Positions 35,492 to 45,953 of a DNA stretch of 64,000 nt are shown here, one piece after another. The stretch comes from Odontesthes bonariensis (taxonomy: Eukaryota > Chordata > Actinopteri > Atheriniformes > Atherinopsidae). Position numbers and translations under genes: made by a program. A model generated the notes under the pieces. That model ran no database searches, was not told the DNA's origin, and saw nothing but the letters and a program-made list of their open reading frames with translations. The stretch spans positions 16,935,248 through 16,999,247 of the forward strand of contig NC_134519.1 in the NCBI RefSeq assembly GCF_027942865.1, in the 5' to 3' direction. The first letter of the stretch is position 1. The number at the start of each line of letters is the position of its first letter.

Positions 35492-36197
35492 TAACCGTTT
35501 CCTTCACCGTCTTTCAACATAGTGCCCCTCTCCACCTTTGCTTTTGACAGACTAAGCATCTCTACAATGCTCACGTTTAGATCCAAACAGTTACAAGAAA
35601 GCTATTCCTCCACATGCAGGTTCACTCTGTTTTTGGGGTTAGGGTCAACTCTGAATCTTGCTGTAGCTCTTGTCCTATGTTTTTTGAGATGTTGTTGTCA
35701 TCAAATTCAAATATACTGTATTTTCACTCAATGATTATGTTTAGAATGTCATTTTTGCTGTTTTCCACAGCATATAGGATTTGCATGATTTTCATGTTAT
35801 TATATTATGTTCTTATTTACATTCTATATAGCATCAGAACTTGCATCATAAACTAAAACAGACTTGTCCATTTAACTGTCATTTTTTTGTTATGTATTAT
35901 TGTCAACAAAAGTAACTCATCCTGTAGACGGTGATCACCATAAGACTGTCACCATCACTCCTTGACTGGTGTCTCAAAAAAGATAACAAGTTATTACTTT
36001 ATTTCTACTTACTGTAAATGAGCACATTAGGACTCCGCTGTTTATTTTCTTTCCATTACATGTAAATGAGAGGCACTGGTAGATGAATGGACTCATAGAG
36101 GCACAAACCGTTTTCTGGCCTGAGTAAAGTTCACAGATCCCTCATATACTGATGGCTAACTTTAACCTCTGCGTTCACAGCTCCACTATTTACTTTA

Positions 36198-38630
36198 GTT
36201 TCTGGATGCAGTCAATGGTCTGCAGGAAGCATTGGTCCAGAACGAGGGAATACCTCTGAGGAGAACGATAGAGAAAGGAGTCATTCAAACCTGGAATGAC
36301 AAATAGCTGAGGCTGTTTACGTATGCTGTGTTTACATAAGTTTGTGTTTGGTTTGGTGGGTTATTGGGCATTTTGGAATAAATCTACACCCTTCTGCGTA
36401 ATACAGCTACATAAAACAATAATAAAATTGTTTGGTGAAATGTAATTTATTTGAAGGTGATGACACTCTTAAATAACTGAAGTCAACAAGAGTAGTCGCA
36501 TTAAGCTGTAAAATTAATTTAACTGAAATAACACAGTAACATGAGAACTAGACAGTGAAAGCATTATTCAAAGGCATATGAAAGGCTGGTAATACCGATC
36601 TTGCTCTTATCAACTACTATGATGTTAAAATGAAACAAGCTCACAATACCTGCTTGATCTGAATTCTTGTTCAGGCAGCTTTAGAAAAAGAAAATATATA
36701 AAACTTTTTTTTTTCATTCTGGAATTGGATGCAGTAAGGGACCGTGACAGGTATTTGCTCCATCAACACCCTTCCCGACGCACATTCTACATTTGATACA
36801 TATCTGGCAGCCCCGCAGGGCCTTCAGTCAATCGAAAGCTTTCTGGTATGTCTTCTCTCCAAAGACACTACATCTCGCTCTGTCACATTGAGGAGTGCCT
36901 CACCTTCTATCCAGGAGGTATCCAACACAAGCTGTCTTTTGTTACTGTGAATATAAAGGCTTTCTTCATCATGTCCAAGCTCTGATATTTTTGTCTTGTG
37001 GCACTTTCTCTCTTGGTCCAAAGGGGACCTGCCAATCTCCCACAGGGTCCTGGAAGACATAGTGCGGCGTTTGAATCAGCACACTAAGTCAGCCATGGTT
37101 TTAAATTAAGCGTGATGTGGAGAAGGCAGAGAAGAAGGAGGGTTTCTGCTGAAACCCTTTTGGCTACTTCGGAAGAAAATAACTCGGATGTAAGTATGAA
37201 AGTGTATGAATGTAGGTGCCACTCCCATCAGCCATTTCCAGACAACCTCTGGATTAAGAGTCTGTGATCATATACTGTGGCATTCTCTGGGGAATGTAAG
37301 GGGGCTACAGTGGGAGTTTGTGCAGCTTGAATTCACATTCATTTTTAACCACTATTCCCACACAGCTGATTAAAGTCACAAATGATTAGTGCTTATATTC
37401 AACAGGAATATTGAACCTTTTGGGGTAATTTAGACTGGCGTGTCAAAGATTTATGAACAACCAACTGGAGCCAAAAAAAAGAGGAAAATGAAAATCAAGG
37501 AAAGTCATAAAATTTAGAGTTCTTTTGTTTATGAAGAAAAAAATCACCTGCAAAACGAACATTATTGGTCTCAATAATGCACTTAAGGTTACCATCAGTG
37601 GCAAAAACTTTTATTTAACAGTAAAAATAAAAATAAAACAACAGTTTATTTTATTAAATTTGACACATCAAGACAACGTCAAGTATTTCTGTAATCAGGA
37701 GGGATGCTTGTCTTTTCCATCAGGGTTAAGATGAAAAGCTTGGCTACTATGTCCTTAAAGTGAGGTCACCAGGCCTCACAAAGCAACCATTACCAAGATA
37801 AAGATATCCAGGTGATGTTTTTGTGGCCAGAGAGGAGATATCGTTTCCTGCGGGCTGCTGTTTGTTACATGTGACAGGAGAAGGTAGGGCTCAGCTGGAA
37901 GATAGGCTGAGCAGAGAGCAGCCAGTTCCCTCGGTTAGTGTCTTGTCGGTGCTGTAGCAGAGCCGGCAGGAAAATATGCTTGACTTGTCTCATCATGTCA
38001 CTGTAAAGCTGCAGGTTGTGGTGGACAGTGCTCTTCAGGGATGCCCTCAGCACCTCTGTTTCCTCCAGCTGAATGAACAGCCAGGAGACGACATACAAGA
38101 GCAGCATAAACAAGGCTTTGCAGCCCAACAATGATGGGCAGAACTGTCCATAGGCAGTGTGTACATTGCTGCACATCATTATTCCTGTTACCTGTGTTTA
38201 TTTATTTATTTAAACTTTTTTTTTTTTCAAGGACAGGTTCAATACATCAACCATTTTGTCAAAGTAAGGGGATAAAAAATGTCAACTGTTGGACAATCTG
38301 TTCAGCTTGTCTATGGAGACTGTCTGTTGCTTCAAGACTCCTGCCACCCAGCTCCTGATGGACAAAGTCCCCATAACCCCAAGCAAGACACATAAGGGTG
38401 TAATTTATGAGTCGGGGCATCAGAAAGACGGCAAAAAATTGAAATATTCTTGACACTGTCATATCATGCTGTCACTGAGATTCGGCATATCAGTCCCAAC
38501 CGTGCTGAATGCACAGTCCTTTGAATCTATTTTTGTCTTTTCCAACTGCTGCACCAGGATAACCGTTCTGCGGCGCTCCTCCTGCTACTTCTGCTCTGCC
38601 TCCAAACATATCCGGTTCATCTCTATCTCT
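36198..38630 (-). pseudogene. remnants of an unrecognised coiled-coil/membrane gene
   Basis: Coding-like pieces in order on the minus strand. (a) 38630-38521, after acceptor AAATCCTACAG, reads EIEMNRICLEAEQK, stop (TAG), QEERRRTVILVQQLEKTK, a charged coiled coil with an in-frame stop. (b) 38462-38259 contains RIFQFFAVFLMPRLINYTLM, then HRQAEQIVQQL. (c) 38179-37865 contains the hydrophobic GCKALFMLLLYVVSWLFI followed by LEETEVLRASLKS and DMMRQVKHIFLPALLQHR. (d) About 37044-36824, after acceptor CTTCCAG, is an uncertain frame. (e) 36275-36198, after acceptor TTCTCCTCAG, reads RYSLVLDQCFLQTIDCIQKL K and a TAA. I do not recognise the family. A coiled coil followed by membrane segments resembles the layout of Kar5/GEX1/brambleberry nuclear-fusion proteins, but that is only a guess. 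The stop and frame changes suggest a pseudogene or a sequencing error. Confidence 0.4.
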
Positions 38631-39267
38631 CTGTAGGATTTATAAAAACGAGAACTTTGATATTTGAACTCAATTTTATGTCCTGAAATGATTCTAAACG
38701 CCTTTGACAAATGAGTCCTCTGATAGTTACATTAAAATATAAAAATGGCTTTAAATTCACAGAAGATTTTGTGTTTATTTATTGAAACAACAATTTGCTA
38801 TACTCTTAAAAACAGACTTCAGACTACAGCCTGAAGAACATCAAACAAGCCATGAAGCCTCTCATTATGGGTTCCCATTTATCTCTTTTAATTAGTCATG
38901 ATTTTGAAGAAGTAAAGTGTCCATGGTCTTTAAGTGCACACATACCAAATAATTGAACATTCTATTGGTGCGGTATAGTAGAAAAGGTCCTTTGGACAGA
39001 AATAATAATGTTTCAAAGGTCACCACATATCTACTAACAAACTGTCAGTGCAAGAACTACCACCTCTCGGAGATGAAAAAGCACGCTTTTGATTTAGTAG
39101 TAGACAATACTGACATTTAAATGTAAAAATATATATACGTATTTTTTTGTTTTATTTTGTTTTTGATTAATGATTAATGGGTTAGGGAGTGAGGGAGGGC
39201 AAACAACTAATATAACATCTGGAGACAAAGGTATGAAAACAAACAAAGCTCTTGCTTTTGAAAACCA

Positions 39268-39273
39268 TTTATT
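39268..39273 (-). terminator. ccdc13: poly(A) signal of ccdc13
   Basis: AATAAA on the minus strand, 190 bases past the TGA at 39463. It supports ending the gene here and treating the coiled-coil pieces further down as a separate locus. Confidence 0.55.
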
Positions 39274-39462
39274 ACCAGTGCCGCTGACATGCACTGCTCG
39301 CCAGTTTTTGTTTTGTTATGTAGTTAGAATCAAAAGAAAGGGCACTAAAGTAATATTCTTTTAATTTGAGTCCATCGATTACAAACATTTGAACAATTTC
39401 ACTAACAGTCGTGAGATGAAATGGGAAACAGCTGCAAGTAGAAAATGTTTTATCAGTGTGCA

Positions 39463-39562
39463 TCACTTTTTCTGTCGGGCTTCAACCAGCTCGAGAGGTC
39501 TGTCCTTCTCTATGCCGGGGCTTTTATATTCACTACTGTGGGTCATCAGTGTACTCACGCCC
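39463..39562 (-). CDS. ccdc13: ccdc13 last exon (tentative)
   Basis: Acceptor TTTTTCTTTATTTCAAG; reads [20 protein letters not shown] then [12 protein letters not shown] and a TGA. It is phase-compatible with 40019 and followed by a poly(A) signal within 200 bases. Confidence 0.55.
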
Positions 39563-42500
39563 CTTGAAATAAAGAAAAACCACAAGTATAATACAACTCG
39601 TGAAAATTCTGCACCGCTTGCCACAGCAGGAAGCACCAGTTTATGACCAATTTTAACTGGAAAAGATGATGATAGACAGCCACACGGTAACAGAAATCCC
39701 AGCAGACAACAACAACACATCTGTGAGGCGTTACACAAGGTCAATAACTTTACAACTGAAAGTCCCGCATTGGCCAGGATTGGCCACTTTTGTTTGTCAG
39801 ATAAAAAGCTTTAAAAGAGTTTCTTCATAAACATGCATTCTATTATTCAGAAATGACAATATAAATTGCTGTCAGGGACTAATTCTGCTCATGACATTAA
39901 TAAAACAAACTGTAATACGTAACAGCTTATTTAGCAAGAGTAACATCAGCAGACATACCCTTAAGATGTCATTGTTTTGTCAATGTCTCCATCTTCTGGT
40001 GACATCCTTGAACTGCACCTTATCATACTGAGGCTTGACACACTCTCCTTCCTCCACTGTGGGACACACACATTTAATGCCAGATTGCAAATTTGAAAGT
40101 ACTTTATACAAAGTGTGTGAGACAGAAAAAGGGTTATGGTTAACATTAAAATGTTTCATTTCATCCATCTTTTTTTTTTACCTTGTCAGAGAGTTGCTGA
40201 ATTTCTTGTAGTTCTATGATCTTTGCCTCTTTCTCAGCAACCATCTGCTTCAGTTTCTGGATGAGAGCATTGTGCTCTGAAGGCTCATTGCTCAGCTCTT
40301 GTCTCATGCTTTGCATGGGCTCTTTGCTCTGCTTAGCTGGATGCCGCGTGAGCTGTTTCAGCACTGTCTGCATCTGGCTCTGTTGCTTCTGCCAAAGGTA
40401 GAAAAGAATGGTTTTCCGAGAAAAGTACTGGACCGAAATCTACCTTTCTGCAATATATGGCCTATCTCATCTAGTGAAGATAAAATAAAAGCGGGTATGT
40501 GTGCAACAGCTTAATTGTGGAATTACTGTCAACTATCAATCACTAAATATAATCCTCTCACTAAACCTTTTATCTCCTTTTCTATGACACCGTGGGGGCC
40601 TCTGTGGTTCACTACGTTGTGGTGTGCTGGAGGGCTACCGCAAGTCGTTTATCCTTAATGCAACAAGAATATTCAACTCCACATGATAAACACTCCATCA
40701 CATTCAATTGTCATGTGCAATATTCCCACTTATACTGTGAAATACCCTGTAAATTAAGCTGTAATAATATACACTTTTTCCATTTGTATATGTACATACA
40801 ATGGTCCTATATTTTGTGTAATCGTCATATATTTTGTATGTGTCTATGTGTCTATGTGGAAAAATACATAATACAAGATCCCACACATGCATAAGCCTTG
40901 TCTCTTCTTTAAAGACGTACCAACAGAGCATCCACAAGCTCATCATCATGTTTCCCCTTCTCCAGCAGGGTGGAGATCTGGACCTTCAGAGTTTTGATTT
41001 CATCAGACTGAGATCTGCTCCTGGCTTTAAAGGCTTCCAACTTTTTCTTCAGATCCTCGTGCTCTTTCAAGAGGGCCTCATTATCCGCTGAGATCCTCTG
41101 TGCAGTTGTGGGAGGAGAGCAGGCCCTTGGTACATGATCAAATTGCCTTTTTAATTCAATTGCAGTTGCTGCTTACAAACCTCAAATGCCTCCCGCTTCT
41201 CTTTCTCAATAGTGCGGATGTAGCAGAGGTTCCTGTCTTGGGGAGGGGTTTTCAGAAGGACACCCATACCCTGATGCTCTTCGTCTACGCTCAGGACACT
41301 TGACTGTCTTTGCTGCATCACCTGGTTCAGCTGCTGCTCAAGGTCCCGCACCTGTTGTTCGAGTGCTGGATTTGCTTATGTGGCATTCAGGTAGTTTCGT
41401 CACCTGACATACTGTCTTGTCTGCAAACTTACCCTTTTTATTAACTATGAAGCATTTTCTTATTTGACAAGTATATTCTGTTTTTTATCCAATTTCTAGC
41501 TTACCCTTGTCTGAAGCGCCAGTATCTGCTGGGAACGACCTCTAAAACTCCCAGGGTTGCTTAATAATTGCTGAAAGCTGACTTCCTCTCCAATCTCACT
41601 GATCAGTACCTGTAACAGTTTAGATGATGGAATCAAGATGTCACTGGTGATTAATCACACATCTATGCCCTAAAGGTGTGTTTTATTTATTTTGTTGTTT
41701 TTTTTTCTTTACTGTGTTGTGAAGGTTTTTCACATTTTGGGGTCTGCCCAAAGTCCACACAAAAGAAAGTTATTCTGTGCGACTGACGACACTGATCCTA
41801 AATTACCTGCAATGTGTAATTTGTAGTCCGGGCATGTATTCTGTTACATATCAACATCACTGTGTAACGCAGGTGCATAAGACCTGCATAACAGTTTATT
41901 TAGTATTCTTAAAACAAAGAATGTACTTCAACATTTCTTTTGAGTGAGGTGGAGGGAAAGATATGATTAATAACAATGTACTTTTTTTCATGGCAATATA
42001 TCATAAATCATGAACCTGCTAATTAGCATAATATGGACTTTTTCAGGTAGGAAATAAGAAAAGGACCATTACCTTCTGAGCTACTTTCAACTCCTGTTTG
42101 GCAGACTGGACCTGGTTGCGATATTCAATCACTTTCAGTTGGGCAGCTGCTAATTTCTCCTGCAGAGATTTGACCGCTGCACTCCCCTGCTGTTGGAAGT
42201 AATGAGTGTGCGATTCATGTTGAGATGCTGCCATTTGAATTAGGAAAACATAAAAATACTATTTTAGTTCATTAATGTTTACCTCACAGGCTTCAGACGA
42301 GTCTTTATCCAGTAACTTTGAGTCAATCTTCTGCCCAGACTCAGAGTGAAGTAAATCAGCTTGAAGCTATGCAGATTAGCATAACAATAGAACAGATGTG
42401 TTTTTCATTTCTAAGACCTCTGTGCAGTAACAAATCACACCAACAAATCAAATTAAATGACTCTTTACCTTTTTCTCAAGCTCTTTGATTCTGTTGCTGT

Positions 42501-43176
42501 TTTGATTTGATCTGATCTTCTCTTGCTCAACTTCAGCAGTAAGCTCTCTGTTCTTCTTGGACAGCTCAACAATCTTGGTGGCCGCTACAGCTCCTGCTAA
42601 GCCTGGTGTGCCTGAACAAATGAGTCAGGAAATGGCTCTGAAGTATCTGGGACATTGATGCGCCAAATATGTCACATATAACACACCTGCTAAGGCCAGC
42701 CTATCTTCTTCTCTTTTCTTCTTCAAGTGTTTAATCTCAAAATCCTTTTCACTCAGGAGTTTGAAGAGCCGTCCGTTTTCATCCTTCAGCTCTCTCAACT
42801 GATCTTGCAGGGTCTGATTCTCATTCTGCAGCAGCCTTTAGAAAGACATGTAAAAGGAAAGCAGAACATTTCCAACTTTAAATATTCATGTCATTACCCT
42901 TTTTTTTTTTTAGATTTAGCTGGAAAAGAGCTAATCTTCCATTTAGGAAAAACAATGTTACAATTATATTTCAGGCAAGGTAAGACCCACCTACCTGTCA
43001 TTGGGATTTTGTGCCTGAATACCTTGTTGGGACAGATCCAAATCATCATGAGTGCCACTGACATCAAGATTATCTGGTTCTTTTCCCTTTTTTTTATCCA
43101 GTTTTCTTTTCTCTTGCTGTTTTTGTAGTGCTTGAAACTGAAGTCGCAGATCGCTCAGTTGATCTTCATGCTCCAT
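39463..43176 (-). CDS. ccdc13: coiled-coil protein, probable CCDC13
   Basis: CCDC13 is a centriolar-satellite protein needed for ciliogenesis in mammalian cells. Eleven coding exons: 43176-42995, 42835-42687, 42611-42469, 42366-42283, 42189-42073, 41609-41505, 41351-41181, 41097-40921, 40388-40182, 40056-40019 and 39562-39463. They total 1473 bases (490 aa), with every junction in phase. The N-terminus reads [20 protein letters not shown], then a [10 protein letters not shown] basic patch. Almost everything after that is heptad-like coiled coil ([79 protein letters not shown]). The name rests on sequence style, on adjacency to higd1a and cyp8b1 as in human 3p22.1, and on the X-box promoter. 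It is shorter than the 715 aa I recall for human; the last two exons are the least certain. Confidence 0.75.
40019..40056 (-). CDS. ccdc13: ccdc13 short penultimate exon (tentative)
   Basis: 38 bases, acceptor TGTCCCACAG, weak donor ATAAG|gtgcag; reads [12 protein letters not shown]. Phase fits both neighbours. If the weak donor is not used, the frame runs on to a TAA at about 39966. Confidence 0.5.
40182..40388 (-). CDS. ccdc13: ccdc13 exon
   Basis: 69 codons in phase 0: [20 protein letters not shown] to [15 protein letters not shown]. Acceptor CCTTTGGCAG, donor ACAAG|gtaaaa. Confidence 0.82.
40921..41097 (-). CDS. ccdc13: ccdc13 exon
   Basis: 59 codons in phase 0: [20 protein letters not shown] to [16 protein letters not shown]. 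Acceptor AACTGCACAG, donor TGTTG|gtacgt. Confidence 0.83.
41181..41351 (-). CDS. ccdc13: ccdc13 exon
   Basis: 57 codons in phase 0: [20 protein letters not shown] to [13 protein letters not shown]. Acceptor CGAACAACAG, donor TTGAG|gtttgt. Confidence 0.82.
41505..41609 (-). CDS. ccdc13: ccdc13 exon
   Basis: 35 codons in phase 0: [20 protein letters not shown] then [13 protein letters not shown]. Acceptor CTGTTACAG, donor CAAGG|gtaagc. Confidence 0.82.
42073..42189 (-). CDS. ccdc13: ccdc13 exon
   Basis: 39 codons in phase 0: [20 protein letters not shown] then [18 protein letters not shown]. Acceptor CTTCCAACAG, donor AGAAG|gtaatg. Confidence 0.82.
42283..42366 (-). CDS. ccdc13: ccdc13 exon
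   Basis: 28 codons in phase 0, [20 protein letters not shown] to EACE; acceptor CTGCATAG, donor TGAG|gtaaac. Confidence 0.75.
42469..42611 (-). CDS. ccdc13: ccdc13 exon
   Basis: Acceptor TTTGTTCAG; reads [20 protein letters not shown] then [14 protein letters not shown]; donor AAAAG|gtaaag. The most CCDC13-like block. Confidence 0.85.
42687..42835 (-). CDS. ccdc13: ccdc13 exon
   Basis: Acceptor CTTTCTAAAG; reads [20 protein letters not shown] then [20 protein letters not shown]; donor GCAG|gtgtgt. Confidence 0.82.
42995..43176 (-). CDS. ccdc13: ccdc13 first coding exon
   Basis: Acceptor CTCTTTAG, a 19-base leader, then ATG at 43176. Reads [20 protein letters not shown] and ends NPND before donor ACAG|gtaggt, two bases into a codon. 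Confidence 0.8.
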
Positions 43177-43686
43177 GATCAATGTAATGTAACTTCTAAA
43201 GAGGAATATTACACTGGATATCAATTAAAATTATTAAGAAAATGCATTTCCCTTTTAGCTACACCACAATATTACCCCCAGCAGTCTAAAGCTAGAACTT
43301 TGTAATAAGAAATGCCTAACTAATGCATAATGACATAAACTATGATTTAATATATGCCTGTGAACTGATCACATAAAGTAATCATGATCATTTGTTTATG
43401 TTAAGAAACAGGAAGTCTCAGTACAATCTTCATTATTCAGGGATTAAATGATCAGGACTCTTTTTATTATTACTCAAAATCTGTACCCTCATTAAAATGC
43501 TTTAAAAGTGTAGCAGAATCTAATTTAGAGTCCGCTTCTAGGCACATGGGAGTTAATTATGACCACATTGCCAACCGAGTATAACACTGACACTTGTTTG
43601 ATATATATAACGCTCTGATCAGTCATCGAGGTAATGATGTTTACTCCTTTCAATGTTCAGTTTGATTAAAGGAAGCATTTTTCACC

Positions 43687-43775
43687 TGATACTGGTCCCA
43701 GTTCCGCTCTTTTAAATGAATTAGTTGACTTTCAGCACAGTGTTTGGCAAGATAAGTGAAGAAACTAACAGGTTC
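43687..43775 (-). other. ccdc13: probable ccdc13 5' non-coding exon
   Basis: No ATG in the segment and a good donor AGTATCAG|gtgaaa at 43687; the 5' limit is a guess just inside the X-box. Confidence 0.45.
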
Positions 43776-43792
43776 CTAACTGCGACGGTCCT

Positions 43793-43806
43793 GTATCCAT
43801 AGTAAC
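43793..43806. promoter_or_regulatory. X-box (RFX site) at the ccdc13 promoter
   Basis: GTATCCATAGTAAC is an imperfect palindrome fitting the RFX X-box form GTNNCC, two bases, RGNAAC. It is about 600 bp upstream of the first ATG and just upstream of the proposed non-coding exon. RFX factors drive ciliary genes, which agrees with a centriolar-satellite product. Confidence 0.65.
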
Positions 43807-44326
43807 GACGTTTCACACGATAAGCACGATCTCGCGGGAGCAGGAATGCGGAACCACACCACATCTGCGCCTACGAGATCAGCACTACTCTAGTGCCTAC
43901 TGTTTTTTTTTACTTAGTGATCTTCAAGTTTATCAGTTTCAAGGCGGTCAGTTGAAGTCAGCCATGACCCTGAGTATTTGTTTGGGAAATAAACAAGTCG
44001 GATTAAAGATCGTGTTGCATGGTGGTGTGACGGCTGCAACAGGGTTTCCGGTTCGAATCCTGGCTAGGGTCTTTCTCTGTGTGGAGTTTTCATGTTTCCC
44101 TTTGTGTATGCGTTGGTTCTCCCGGGTCCTCCCACCGCCCAAAAATCCTTAGTTGATGGTTCTAAATTGAATGGTTGGTTTGTCTCTATGTGGCCCTGTG
44201 ATGGATTGGTTATGGATTTTATTTTTTTTTTTAACCGGGACATCAAGACATGGGACTTTTTTTTTTTCATTCTGTGAAGTCAAAATGTCTGCATTGTAAG
44301 AATCAGTATTAAAGTGTGGGATATGT

Positions 44327-44357
<31 letters not shown>

Positions 44358-44463
44358 GGATAATTAACTGTCTATGATGAACCCACATGACAGCAAATAT
44401 GAAGCTGCCACACAAAGCATTGTAGCTTCTGTCCAGCAGCTACAGGTAAATGGGTTCTCATAC
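43807..44463. repeat. intergenic, with a fish interspersed repeat copy (+)
   Basis: About 43990-44225 carries GGTTCGAATCCTGGC (B-box-like), TGTGTGGAGTTTTCATGTTTC, CTCCCGGGTCCTCCCACCGCC and GTGGCCCTGTGATGGATTGG. It is a copy of the repeat also at 47410, 49567 and 60515. A (GT)n run (44323-44340) and a run of 19 G (44341-44359) follow. Confidence 0.75.
44323..44359. repeat. (GT)n followed by a 19-G run
   Basis: Simple repeat; the G run could form a quadruplex and is likely length-variable or error-prone. Confidence 0.9.
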
Positions 44464-45953
44464 TATGGAGTTAAATTTGTCTCAATAATATTTGTATATA
44501 CGCAGAAGGCGGATCCACAAATATGTCTTGATTTGCATGTGTGTTTTGATATCTACAAATAAAAAAATCATATTTGTAACTCGTATATTGATTTTTACAA
44601 ATATAGATGTGCATTTGTAAATAAAATGCCATTTGTAAAACCAAAAAAATCATTTGTGAAATGTGATTCTGCATTTGTGAATCACCAGCACACACATTTT
44701 TCGCTTTCCACAGTTACGTGTTTTTGAGACGTTCTTCGCATGAAAGTCGCACAAATCCACACGTAAATATTTCTTGACTTGCATTCGTGTTTTGATATCC
44801 ACAAATAAAAAAAATACATATTTGTAACTTGTAAATTGGTTTTCACAATTGTAGATGTGTATTTGTAAATGAAATGGCATTTGTAAAACTGAAAATTGCC
44901 TTTGTGATATCTAATTTTGCATTTGTGCATTAACAGCACACGTAGGTTTCGTTTTCGCAATTGTGAATCAGCACAATCAGCGCACGTATTTTTGAGACAA
45001 TCTTTGCGGCAGAGGGAGCCATCCAGATTCACAAATAGCGTACTTCTACTTTCTAATCCAGTAGATGGCAGTGTTGCTCAATCTATTGCGTGTTACCATA
45101 TTGCTCTCACTCCGAATACTGTCAGAAAAAATAAAACATATGAAAAATAGAGAGTCTCTGAACTATTTACATTTACATTTTACTATCATAACTATCATAA
45201 TTTGGGGCGAGGGAATTGTACTTAGGGCCTACTGAAGTTGGCGGTAGCTGCTCATCATGCCCACGTTGTTCGGCCATGGTTGAATTTGAATGAATTGAAA
45301 AATTCGATGAAAGTCAAGTGAAGCATAGCCGTTATGAGCTTTATAGAACAACACCTACTGGATTAGGAAGTAGAGGTAGGCTATTTGTGAATCTGGGTGG
45401 CTCCCTCTGCCGCAAAGATTGTCTCAAAAATACGTGCGCTGATTGTGCTGATTCACAAATGCGAAAACGAAACCTACGTGTGCTGTTAATGCACAAATGC
45501 AAAATTAGATATCACAAAGGCAATTTTCAGTTTTACAAATGCCATTTCATTTACAAATACACATCTACAATTGTGAAAACCAATTTACAAGTTACAAATA
45601 TGTTTTTTTTTATTTGTGGATATCAAAACACGAATGCAAGTCAAGAAATATTTACGTGTGGATTTGTGCGACTTTCATGCGAAGAACGTCTCAAAAACAC
45701 GTAACTGTGGAAAGCGAAAAATGTGTGTGCTGGTGATTCACAAATGCAGAATCACATTTCACAAATGATTTTTTTGGTTTTACAAATGGCATTTTATTTA
45801 CAAATGCAAATCTATATTTGTAAAAATCAATATACGAGTTACAAATATGATTTTTTTATTTGTAGATATCAAAACACACATGCAAATCAAGACATATTTG
45901 TGGATCCCCTTCTGCGTATATACAAATATTATTGAGACAAATTTAACTCCATA
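44464..45953. mobile_element. 1.49-kb fold-back element with about 600-bp inverted arms
   Basis: The left arm starts TATGGAGTTAAATTTGTCTC and the right arm ends in its exact complement, GAGACAAATTTAACTCCATA. Complementarity continues inward with few mismatches to about 45083 on the left and 45340 on the right, leaving a loop of roughly 250 bases. The arms are built from many spaced copies of an ATTTGTGAA/ATTTGTAAA motif. Flanks TCATAC (left) and TCACAC (right) may be an imperfect target duplication. No transposase. Open frames in the arms are translations of the repeat motif and mirror each other. Confidence 0.85.

Larger units (their letters stand above)
29832..36197. other. intergenic region upstream of tmie (6.4 kb)
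   Basis: The first 150 bases are the purine-rich (on -) probable tmie 5' UTR with a short (CTGC)n run at about 29908-29925. About 31850-32720 is an old repeat related to 13990-14600. An (ATT)n microsatellite lies at 35458-35491. The tmie promoter should be in the first kilobase, but I see no TATA box. No gene recognised. Confidence 0.6.

Noticed and set aside
44048-44060. B-box-like GGTTCGAATCC suggesting a tRNA gene
   Set aside because: Part of an interspersed repeat head; no cloverleaf could be drawn around it.
44682-45704. Two similar frames of 116 and 128 codons (44682-45032 -, 45318-45704 +)
   Set aside because: They are the same sequence read from the two inverted arms of the fold-back element and consist of translated ATTTGTRAA repeats.
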